In this document: piece after piece, positions 11,919 through 23,600 of the stretch | Layout: every line of letters begins with the position of its first letter | Numbering within the stretch: the first letter of the stretch is position 1 | NCBI RefSeq assembly: GCF_037176765.1 | Contig: NC_090024.1 | Coordinates: 168,953,278-169,017,277 of the forward strand | Direction: 5' to 3' | DNA from: Anolis sagrei | Taxonomy: Eukaryota > Chordata > Lepidosauria > Squamata > Anolidae | Length of the DNA stretch: 64,000 nucleotides | Made by a program: the position numbers and the translations under genes | The notes under the pieces: model-generated | The model's input: only the letters and a program-made list of their open reading frames with translations | The model's database searches: none | What the model was told of the DNA's origin: nothing

Positions 11919-12229
11919 CAGGCATGTAGCCGGGGGGGGGGGGGCTTGAGGGGCTTCAGTCCCCCCCCCCCGAAATTCTCATGGTGGTTCGCGAAAAGGC
12001 CTTACTGGTGCATTATTTAAACTGTTATGTTTATTCATATCATGATCTGATCACCATACTCAATATATCCCATATGCATGGGGGTATTGGGGTAATGATA
12101 CAAAAGGTTTGCTAGGCTAGACCCTCTTTCACTCAGACTCAGCCCCCCCCCCGAAACTCAGCCCCCCTTCAAAACCCCCCCTGAAAAAAATTCAGCCCCA
12201 CCCAAAACGAAATCCTGGTTACGGGCCTG
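11919..12229. mobile_element. Short hAT-type element with 8-bp target duplication
   Basis: It has terminal inverted repeats (CAGGCATGTAGCC at the left; the right end is complementary to CAGGCCCGTAACCAGG) and an exact 8-bp duplication GATGAGAT at 11911-11918 and 12230-12237. Eight-base duplications and CAG...CTG ends are hAT hallmarks. The interior is non-coding with long G and C runs just inside the ends. The same insertion is present at 35455-35775. Confidence 0.8.
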
Positions 12230-12735
12230 GATGAGATCCTTACTAGGAATCAAGTTCTACTGAATTTAGTAGGACTGACATATGAGGAGACCTGGATAGG
12301 CCCACACTGTGATATAACAGCAACAAGAATAGCTGGATGGAAGTAATACTTCAGTTTAATAAACCACATATTTTAGTTCAGTTTTAATAAAATGCAAAAT
12401 ATGAACTTTAGCTTCAGGGAAGAAGAGCAATTCTTTGTGATCCAAACTGTTGTCTGCAGTTGTAAAGCAAAATTCCCACATTTCATAATACAGTAGGACA
12501 AAATTATCTGTAAGTGAGATTTCACAACTGATACTTCAGGAGTGTGATTTAATGTTAACAATTATCTTGTAAAAAGGTCAATCTGGAATACCAGTTAATC
12601 ATTAATATTTGTTATTATTTCTTGGAAATTACAAGAAGAATACTTGCAGATTTCATATTGGAGAGATCAACTCATAGAAGTAACTGGTTGCAAATACACA
12701 ATATAGCACCTGTATCCATGTTTGTGGGCCTCACT
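12230..12735. other. Gene B upstream DNA, no feature recognised
   Basis: AT-rich sequence, near-identical to 35776-36282 upstream of gene C. No exon, RNA gene or clear repeat family is seen. Confidence 0.4.
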
Positions 12736-13213
12736 AGGTTGTCAAGTTTGATACTTTGAGATCGTCCGGGGAGGCCCTGCTCTCGATCCCGCCTGCCTCA
12801 CAGGCACGCCTGGTGGGGACGAGAGACAGGGCCTTCTCGGTGGTGGCTCCTTGGCTGTGGAACACCCTTCCCATGGACATCAGACTGGCTCCTTCCTTGA
12901 TGATATTCCACAGGAAACTAAAGACTTGGCTGTTCAAGAAGGCGTTTGAACAAGAAGTGCAATAATTGGTAATGACGACAGGAATAGAACAACGGAAAAT
13001 GATACTGGATTGTGGTTTAACGAGGGGACGACGTGAATGGCTTTTTGTATTACTGATTTTGTTGATGTTTCTGATGATGATGTCTTGGTTATTGCTAGAT
13101 TGATATTTTAGATTGTGTCTTGAATTTGAACCTTGTTCTCTCTATGTTGTACACCGCTGTGAGTCGCCCCCGGGCTGAGAACAGCGGTCTATAAGCAAAG
13201 TAAATAAATAAAT
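12736..13213 (+). mobile_element. L2/CR1-type LINE 3' end fragment
   Basis: The plus strand encodes the C-terminal tail typical of vertebrate L2-like reverse transcriptases (RAFSVVAPWLWNTLP, then KLKTWLFKKAF). This is followed by a 3' UTR with the ACCGCTGTGAGTCGCCC block and an AAATAAATA tail. It is 5' truncated. The paralogous copy is at 36283-36760. Confidence 0.75.
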
Positions 13214-13959
13214 ACTGTGTTATGCTTCCTGTCCAATGCAGTGAAAATATAGGGTTAAATATGATCTACAGGTATCTACAGGAGGTCTTCGAAGGTATCC
13301 CACATGGACACAGAAGTTGTACTGTAATTACTTCTTGTTCACCACTAAAAAGGCATAATAAGATTACATTACAACAAAAAAATGTGTAATTTTACTAAAT
13401 GCTGGAAGAAGAAAATCACGTGTCAAATCGTGACTTCCAGCATGGCTTCCCTTGCTGCCTTCTGCTCTGATATGAGCACTAAGGCACTGATAGATAGAAG
13501 CTCCTTCACACTGGTGCCCTATTTGTGGCATATGCAGGCATGTATTCTTATTATGCACATATATGTTCTCTGAAGAGTGTTGCAGAACAAAGAGACCTTC
13601 TTTGTGCCAAGGTCACTCTCCTTGCATAGTTAACCAATTAGTGGTTGGTGTACTCTTTCTAAAGCCATTGACTCACCGCAAAGAAAGGTCCACAGGGAGC
13701 ACTGGGTTATATTTCTGTGGTTGGAACTTTATGTTCCAACAAGCTAATGCAGGATCAAGATACTTATTTTTTAAAAAAAAATGTAAGTAGTTTTTTTTTT
13801 TAGAAATGGAAAACTAAAAACATCATTATAATGCAACTATAACAGCAGGCAATTATTTCAATCTTAAAACAACCCATTGAAAGATCACTGTTCAAGTTGT
13901 AAAGTAGAAAGAAGAACATCCAACCACAAAAGAGCTTTCTCTCTCCTCCCTCTTCAACA
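13214..13959. other. Proximal upstream region of gene B
   Basis: AT-rich unique-looking DNA with a short poly-T tract near 13790. It is near-identical to the region before gene C (36761-37509). No convincing CpG island is present. Confidence 0.4.
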
Positions 13960-13967
13960 TATTTAAA
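13960..13967 (+). promoter_or_regulatory. TATA-like box of gene B
   Basis: TATTTAAA lies 101 bases upstream of the start codon at 14061, within a pyrimidine-then-AT-rich context. It is conserved at 37510-37517 before gene C. A C/EBP-like TTGCAAAAT follows near 13988. The transcription start was not mapped, so this is inference. Confidence 0.35.
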
Positions 13968-14060
13968 ACAGAAAAACCCCTTTCATGTTGCAAAATCAGG
14001 CAACCTGAGTCAGAGAGATACCAGTGAGTTCTAGCTTGACAAGATCAGCTGAGTCCGATC

Positions 14061-14258
14061 ATGTTCCACTGCTTTGCTGTCTTTTGGGAGTCTTTATCCC
14101 TGAAGATTGTTCTTGTGTTCTTTGCTACATTTCTTATTGTTGCTGACTATGTAAGACGGAGACATTCCAGGGACTTCCCTCCAGGGCCCATGCCTCTTCC
14201 TTTTCTGGGTAACCTGCTTCATCTTGATGCCACGAAGCCTCATCTCTCTATACAAAAG
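14061..14258 (+). CDS. CYP2J-like: Gene B exon 1
   Basis: 66 codons, phase 0 end before GTAAGT. Encodes the membrane anchor and the proline-rich hinge [12 protein letters not shown]. The ATG is the first in frame after the TATA-like box. Confidence 0.9.
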
Positions 14259-15847
14259 GTAAGTAGGAAAACCATTCTGAGCACCCAGATAATGTCTATT
14301 TCCTTTAAGCCCACCTGAAGGCATCTCCACAAAGGAAATAGTTCTGAATACTGCTACATGTTGGTTTGTGCTGTCAAGTAGGCTTTGATGTATGATGACC
14401 CTATGAAAACAAACCTTTCAAAAGAAAATTTTATTAACTGCAATGTTTGTTCTTGTAAAATTAGGGCTGCAGATTCCTTGATTCAGTCAATCTTCCTGCA
14501 AATGTAGTTTTCATATCTCCTGCTGTTCATTTCTCATTTTAAAATGAAACAATTGAAAATCAAGCTCTGGGTTCTGGACTTTTAAAAGAATGACATAAGG
14601 TCATAGAAGGGCAGAGAAGAAAGGCAGAAGTTTGGAACATTTGTCATGAACTCTTGAAAAAGCATTTAAAAGGTTCTTTTATTTGGGTTGTAGGTTTTTT
14701 CAGGCTATATGGCCATGTTCTAGAGGCATTCTCTCCTGACGTTTCACCTGCATCTATAGCAAGCATCCTCAGAGGTACTATAGATGCAGGCAAAACGTCA
14801 GGAAAGAATGCCTCTAGAACATGGCCATATAGCCCCAAAAAACCTACAACAACCCAGTGATTCTGGCCATGAAAGCCTTCGACAATACGTTCTTTTATTT
14901 CATTCACAATGAGAAAGAGTATACAACAGAGCAATGCAGAGAAAGGAAGTAGACACACCAACTATATATTCCATTAGGGTACACAAAGGGAATATTATAT
15001 TTTTATAGAGCATTCACAGACATAAACATTAATTCATCATCATGCATAATTACCATCTCATCTTCCTTCTCCTGCAAAAGAGAATATTTACTATATTTGT
15101 ATACTGCCTTTCTCAGCCCATGAGTGACTCAAGGCGGTTTACAGAGGCAAGATTCAATGCCTAACAACATAAAACATTTAAAAACATTTAACATTAACAT
15201 ATAATATATAATCATAGTAAAAATCAATAAAACATAAAACATTTCCGCCTCCTAGTTAAAAACAAATTCCAGTCTCATCATCCAATCGTTCCATATTCCT
15301 ATGTCTGTTATACTGCCTTAAATTACGCTCTCTTATATTGAAATATTTCTTCTGAAGTTTTTCTGAAAGTTGTAAATGAATGACAGGTTTTTTCCAGTTA
15401 AGACATCCTAACTCCACAGAGGTTGGTTTTTCTTATTTAACTGATAAATGGTTTTCCTTCTTAAGTAAGGAATCATTGTAAACACTTCCTTAATTTAAAA
15501 GAGTCATTATCTCTGGTAATGTAAACATATTGTTTTCCACCAATATGTTTACATTACTGTATCTGTTCACTGTATCTGATCATGCCAGCAGCTTTTAATT
15601 ACAGTCCATCAGTTCAGTAGTTTTCCAGACCTCAATCTTAGGATGGCATCTCTAGCCTCTGTAGGTCCCAATACGATTTCATTCAATTTCATTCAATCCA
15701 TACATTATATATTTCTTCATTTTATTGTGTATTTTATATTGTATTTAATAATCTGGTGCTCATGTATTTATTTATTTATTTGACTTGCCTTGTATGTGAA
15801 AGACCTATGGTCTAAGCATCGAATAAACTACTACTACTACTACTGCC

Positions 15848-15896
<49 letters not shown>

Positions 15897-18800
15897 TTCA
15901 TCACACATTGGTTCTATAAGAAAAAGTGGGAGAAACTGGAGGTATTAATCTGAAAAAAGGAAGTGAAGAGCTTAAATACCTGAAAGGTAGGGGAAGAGAA
16001 GTACAGCAGTGGTTTTCAACCTTCCTAATATCTGACATCCCCTCATGACCCCCCAGGGGTCCCAACCCCCAGTTTGAAAAACGATGAAGTTGAGGGAGGA
16101 AGAGGAAGAGGAGGAGGAGGAGGAGGAGGAGGAGGTGATGGTGGTAGAGAGGACAGGGGAAGGGAACATTTGTTTTGTGTTGTCCCAGAAGTGAGGATTA
16201 AATCTAATGGATGTAATTAACAGGGGATAAGGTTTCAGGTAAAATGAGGGGGGGAAATTCAATGATAAGAATAGTTCATTGATGGAATGAATGCTTACAG
16301 GAAAGACTGGTTTCTCTATCCTTCAGGCAAATCTGAGCAATCATACTTTGAGAACATTCAAGAATTTCTGCAAAGTGGTAGCTTAGCTAAACATAAATGA
16401 CCTCCAAGATTCTTTTGATGTCCTTGATTCTACAAACTCCTTGAAGGCTGCTTTTGTCATAATTGAATCCTCTGGTGTTCACTGACCACTAAATGGCAAT
16501 GTAATCCACACAGAAGAATGGTGGGTCGTACATGATTTTGGTCATTCATGAGGGAATCAACACCTCCTCCCTCTGGAATGACCATAACATCTTTCTTCAA
16601 CAGGAAGTCCATCAATATTTATCATCTCTATTACATTCTGTCCCATTCTCCTTGCAGCTTGCAGACATATATGGCAATATCTTCAGTTTGCAGTTGGGAA
16701 ATCTTCAAATTGTATTTCTAAATGGACTGGAACTGATGAAGGAAGCTCTTATCCATCAGGATGAAAACTTTCTAGATCGACCAAAATTCCCTATTTTGTA
16801 TGACCTTTCTAAGGCAATGGGTGAGTGTTTTTTTCCTAAAGTATTTCTCTTTCATTTCTTTAATTTTCAAAAAGGATCTTTCCTAATGGGGGAACAATCT
16901 TTAAATTAATTCATCAGATTAAATGTCTAAGGGCAGTGCTTTGATCATAGTTTGTATTACCTGTATCCATAAATCAAATCCATCCATCGTGCCCTTGGTC
17001 AGCCCCTCTTTCTTTTTCCTTCCATTTTCCCCAGCATCATTGTCTTCTCTAAGCTTTCCTTTCTTCTCATGATGTGGCCAAAGTACTTCGTCTTGGCCTC
17101 TACTATCCTTCCCTCCAATGGGCAGTCAGGCCTTTTTTCCTGAAGTATGGACTGGTTGGATCTTTTGGCAGTCCAAGGCACTCTCAGAACTTTCCTCCAA
17201 CACCACAGTTCAAAAGCATCTATCTTCCTTCCCTCAACCTTCCCTATCATCCAGCTCTCACATCCGTAGGTGACTATGGGGAATACAATTGCTTTAACTA
17301 TGCGGATCTTTGTTGCCAGTGTGATGTCTCTATTCTTCAATATTTTATCGAGATTGGTCATTTCTCTCATCCCAAGAAGTAAGCGTCTTATGATTTCCTG
17401 GCTGCAGTCTGCGTCTGCAGTAATCTTTGCACATAGCAAAACAAAGTCTGTCATTGCCTCCATGTTTTCTCCCTCTATTTCCCAGTTATCAATCATTCTT
17501 GTTGCCAAAATCTTGGTTTTTTTATGTTTGGCTGCAACCCAGCTTTTGTGCTTTCTTCTTTCACCTTGATTAGAAGGCTCCTCAGCTCCTCTTCTCTTTC
17601 AGCTATAAAAGTGGTATCATCTGCATATCTAAGGTTGTTAATGTTTCTTCCAGCACTTTTCACCCCCACCCTTGCATTCATTAAGCCCCGCACATCACAT
17701 GATGTGTATACAAGTTGAATAGGTTAGGTGAGAGTATACAACCCTGCTGTATGCTTTTCCCAATCTTGAGCCAGTCTGTTGTTTCATGGTCAGTTCTTAC
17801 TGTTGCTACTTGGTCATTATACAGATTCCTCAGGAGAGAGACAAGGTGATTTGGTATCCCCATACCACCAAGAACTTGCCACAATTTATTATGATCCACA
17901 CAGTCAAATGCTTTAGAATAGTCAATAAAACAGAAATAGATGTTTCTTCTGAAACTCCCTGCCTTTCTCCATTATCCAGCAGATATTGGCAATTTGGTCT
18001 CTCGTTCCTCTGCCTTTTCTAAACCCAGCTTGTACATCTGGCAACTCTCGCTCCATGTCTTGCTGGAGTCTTCCTTGCAGGATCTTGAGTATTACCTTAC
18101 TGGCATGAGAAATAAGGGCCACTGTACGGAAGTTTGAGCAGTCTTTAGCATTTCCCTTTTTTGGTATGGGGATATAAGTTGATTTTTTCCAGTCTGATGG
18201 CCATTCATTCTTGTGTTTTCCATATTTGCTGGCATATGGCATGCATCACCTTGATAGCATCATCTTTCAAGATTTTAAACAGTTCAGCTGGAATCCCATC
18301 GTCTCCTGCTGCCTTGTTGTTAGCAATCCTTCTTAAGGTCCATTTAACCTCACTCCTCAAGATGTCTGGTTCTAATTCACTTACCACACCGTCAAAATTA
18401 TCCTCAATATTATTATCCTTCCTATACAGATCTTCTGTATAGTCTCGCCACCTTCTCTTGATCTCTTCAGCTTCTGTTATGTCCCTGCCATCTTTGTTTC
18501 TTATCATGCCAATTTTTGCCTGAAATTTACCTCCAATGTTTCTAATTTTCTGGAAGAAGTCTCTTGTTCTTCCTATTCTGTTGTCTTCTTCCACTTCCAT
18601 GCATTGCTTGTTTAAAAATAGTTCCTTGTCTCTTCTGGCTAACCTCTGGAATTGCGCATTTAATTAGGCATATCTCCTTCTATCACTGTTTCCTTTGCTT
18701 TCCTCATTTCTTGGGCTACTTCCAGTTTCTCAGCAGACCACCATTTTGCCTTCTTGGTTTTCATTTTCTTTGGGACATACTTTGTTGCTACCGCTTGAAC

Positions 18801-21800
18801 AATGTCGTGGACTCCTGTCCATGGTTCTTCTGGGACTCTGTTTACTAAATCTAGTCCTTTAAATCTGTTCTTCACTTCCATGGCATATTTGCTAGGAATG
18901 TTAGTGAGATCGTATCTAACTGATCTGTGTATTTTCCTTGATCTCTTTAGTTTTATTCTAAATTGAGCAATATTATTATTGAACAAAACTAAAACAATTT
19001 AGTATACAGTGCCAGTATTCCGAGAGTAGACAGTAGTTACTATGTTACAGGCCTTGAAGAATTTTAATCTACAACTCCTCACCCAGTGCATAAACAATTA
19101 AAGTATTTTTATATTTCTAAGTAAGAACCTATGATTTATGACAGTGCCCAGGTTCCCTCTTAGAATAAATAAAAAACTATAACTTTTATGTATTCAGATG
19201 ATACTTAAAGAAAGAAAGCCAAAAGCACAAAGAATGATCTCAGGTTATCATGCAAGTAAGTATATAAGAGACATCAGAGAATGGGTGGTAGGGTGTTTGT
19301 AAAAGGCTGCACTAGATTCAGCTGTGTCAAACAAAACTGCAGGATACAGATATTTGACTGGACTACAGAGGCACTGAATGGGTTTCCAAGGAGAATAAAA
19401 AAGCTAAATTAGAATAATGTAACGAAGCATTTGAGGTATTCCCCCAATGCTTGGTAAAGAAGGAAATGATGAGCCCTGCCTGAGGAAGGTTCCTGAAAAG
19501 TTCTGAAATGGTTCTGAAATGCTACCCTAAAATGTTAATTCTAATAAGGAGAAGAGAAAGGCCCCATCTACACTGCCATATAATCCAGTTTCATAATGTA
19601 GATTAACTGCACTGAACTCATATAATGCCTGGTTGTAAGCTGCCTTGAATCATCTTCGGGTTCAAGAAAGGCGGGATAGAAATATCGAAAATAAATACAT
19701 AAATAACATAATCCATCTCAATGTAGTTCAATCTGCATTATATAAGTCTACACTGACCATTATAATGCAGTTCAAACTGGACCATATGACAGTGTAGATG
19801 GAGCCATAAATACTTAATGCAGTTAAGATCCATGCATGTCCTGATGACTATATGACCTAATAAAATGCTTTATGGAGGTTAATGGAGCTGAAATGCAAGG
19901 TCTTTAGTCTTCTCTGCCAAATAGTGGTGGCTTGTTAACAAGCTGCAACTCCTGTGATTCCATAGCTCTGATCCCTGTCAATTAACGTACTGTCAAACTG
20001 GATTAATTTTACAGTATAGATGCAGCACAGACAGATAGATATCTGTTAAAACAGGGAGAAAGCAACTATGGAAGCAACACATTTTAATTCCACTACCAGC
20101 TTACTGTGAAAAAACAAAACGGTTTTCCAGCAGCACTGAAAGCCTTTGCCATGCAATTTAATATAGTAAATGTTCAACACAGAAGCAAATTCACTATTTC
20201 CCAAGTTTAACAAGTTTGGGCAAATTGTGGCTCCGTCTGGCCCACATGGCCATTCCTTTGCCCCCATGGATTCCCCCTGATGCCCTAAAGGTAAAACAAA
20301 TATTTAAATAATAGACCTGTCCAAATGTTTTTCTTTATTGTTTTCTCCCATTTAGTGCTTAATTCAGTGGTCATTCAAGGATATTTCAGTGGCTGTTACA
20401 GGTCTTGGGGGTAAGCTTTTACGCTTGTCTGTTGCAGTGCAGACATGTAGTGGTATAAAGAATCCTTCTTATTCAAGTATATAAGATGTACAATTAACTA
20501 TGCAGGACTTCTGGTGAACATTTTTTTGGTTATTTTTGAAATTTACCTGAAATTATTTGCGTGCTTAGTGATGTGATGTTAACTTTTCTCATCAAGGGTT
20601 GATCATGTCTAATGGACTCCCCTGGAAACAACACAGACGATTTGCCTTGTCAACACTAAGAAACTTTGGTTTGGGCAAAAGGAGCTTAGAAGAACGAATA
20701 CAGGAAGAGAGCAGGTTCCTCACAGGTGCTATTGAAAATGAGAAAGGTAACAATACATTAGCTATGCTCAAAAATTGTATGATATTTCATTGCAGAGATG
20801 TAGCTTTTCCTGAGCTGCAAGGATATTACAGAAAGTCAGTAGAAAGTTGCACTCTGGCACATATGATATAAGGTGCATATACCTTTAGCGAATTCAAAAT
20901 TAATATGGAACACACACACACACACACCATTTAATGTTATTTGAGAATCTTGTTTTGGGGTGGTGGATACTAAAAAGTTGTACCTCTGCCCATGTAGTTT
21001 TAATTTATAGGTGCTGCTGGAAAAGTCCATTCATATGTGTAGATCAGTGGTTCTCAACTTTATTTTGACCAGGGACCCCTTTGACCAGGGACCACTCTCC
21101 AACATTAGTAACAAAGGGTTATGGATCAGTTTTTGGTCAAGTTTAGATTTGGGTTGCGGTGCTGATTCAGAAAATTGCATTGGACAGCTCAAGTTTCAGA
21201 TACAGAACATATGCCATGGTCAGCGGCAGAGAAGGAAAGGCAGGCAGTTACAGGTCAGAAATAAAATAAAAGGAGCAGAAATAAAATAAAATAAAATAAA
21301 ATAAATAAAGAGGAAGGAGGCTTGCTGACCAAATTTTTATCCCAACAACCCACTGGCGGTCCATGGCACATGGGTAAAAACCACTGGTGTAGATAATATC
21401 TCTCATTAAAACCATCTGATGCTTTGCCACAATCCCTGTACAAATTCTAACAGACTTTCTATTGCTGTTGTGTTCCTTCTTGTCATTTCTGACTTACAGC
21501 CACCCTAAGGTAAATCTATTGCTAACTTTTCTTGGCCTTTGACATCCTCTAAGGAAAATAAAATGTAACTTGCCCAACATCATTCAGTAGTTTCCATGGC
21601 TGAGCAGAGATTTGAACCCTGTCTCTGAGTCCAGTATTCAAATTACTATACCCCAATGCTCCTCAATATAGATAGATACTTGCTTGAGAATAAAGTTCTG
21701 GATAATGTCCTGCCCACTGGTTCTCAAGTTTAAATAATTAGAGACCACATCACATGGAAGTCTTTAAACCAGGGGACAGTGGGGAAAGCTATTGGGCAGC

Positions 21801-23554
21801 AGGGGAAACTGTAGTTAAGTGCCCTGCATCACCCACTTTCCCATCATACAAGAGAAAATGTTACTGCCTGGGTTCCCCTCATGCTTTCCCCCACTTAGTC
21901 AATAAGAACATGGGTAACTCCCTGTGTTCTCAGGGCTGCATCCTACTACGCTTCCAGGATGGAGTCCTGTTGCAAGCAGCCTTGTGCCATCAGCTCCACC
22001 TCCCATGTGATGAGGTCATTATCTACTATCTTCAAAAGTCTGAAATTTAAATTATGTATTAATAGTAGTTCATGAGAGTATGTGCTGTATGTTGTTTTAA
22101 AGATTATTTAGTAATTTTAACATTATTTTTACATAATATTTTTATTTAATTCTTTCTCAACTTTTCTAAAATACAATTTTAATTTATGGTAATCTTATTT
22201 TAAATTACTAGAAGTCATCTTTATTTCCATTTCAGGTCATAGACAGAGTACACATGGAATAAAAATAAAATAAAAGGTTAAGGAAAAGCAATAGTGTAGA
22301 ATGGCAGGGTTGCAAGAATAGGCAGTAGTAGGATCGTGAGACACAGATTCATAAATCAACACTAATGAAGGGAGGTGTTTTATCGAGGCTGCTCAATGTG
22401 GTATATATCCACTATGAATGAAAATGAGACTGAAATAAAATAGCAGGTTCGTGTAATAAAGGCCTTTATTGTATATACTCGGGGGGAAATCTAGATATTT
22501 TATTCAAAAAATCAGAGTCACTTGATCTGCAAGTTAGTGTATGCACTGTACCTTAGCTCTTGCCAAAAGGAATCCTCTTATAGCTTAGCCTTGGGAGAAC
22601 CTAAAAGAAGTACATTGCCACTGAGCTGTTTCTGGCCATTTTCAATACTTGGGGGAAAATAAACCAGTGGCTGCTGGTTCCTGATGTGGTGATGGCTCTT
22701 TCTCCTCTTCACAAAATATCTCTAAGCTCCTCTATGTGACATAGTGAAATCCATCATTCTGGACCAAAAACCATCCTCACTTACATACGAGGTTAACTTA
22801 TGTATGGACGTTGTTTTTGTAGAAATCGATCAACACTGGTACACCCCACTGCTAGTTTAAATGCATTTGCTCATGCTTGTTTCATTATAAAATTCCTCAT
22901 CTTTTCTGATGTATTTTGTAGCATAAAAAAAGGGTAATCTTTCTCATTCGTCCTCTGCCAACATTGTTTTTTCTCTCCAGGGCAGCCATTTGACCCCCAC
23001 CATGAAATTGACAATGCTGTTTCAAATATCATTTGTTCTATCACTTTTGGGAACCGCTTTGATTACCATGACAGTCAGTTCCAGAAATTGTTGCATTTGG
23101 TTTATGAAGCAGGAGCCATCCATCAAAGTATTTGGGCTCAGGTAAGGCCTGTTTGTGATCTTATGGGCAGCAAGGGTTCCCTCTTAGCTTTTCACCAAGT
23201 GAATCAGTGATTTTGATGGGACTGAGAGAAAGACTTTTCCCGTATATTTTTAAGATGCTAGCAAGTTGGATAATCTGTACCTAAGCCATTTAGGGTTTTA
23301 TAGGTGATGTAATGAGTAGTGGATTGTCATCCGTTTTCTTGTTTTTCTGTCCAGATCATCCAGCTCTGCTTGCATCCAGTTCACAATTCTAGCAGTATAT
23401 CTAATGATGGGGATAGCCCAGGTGTTAATAGCCTTGATTGTATTTCTGCCATTTAATTTGCTCTTCATAACCTTTCTGACTCTTTGGACATATTCTTTGC
23501 TAACGACATTTTTCACATGCCCATGCTTGATATTGTCCAACTGTATGGTTTGAC

Positions 23555-23600
<46 letters not shown>

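Noticed and set aside
11919-12229. G and C runs as a G-quadruplex regulatory element of gene B
   Set aside because: The runs are the inner ends of a hAT-type element and vary in length between copies; there is no evidence of a host function.
17074-18848. Several plus-strand frames of 60-100 codons in intron 2
   Set aside because: They are antisense shadows of the BovB reverse transcriptase.
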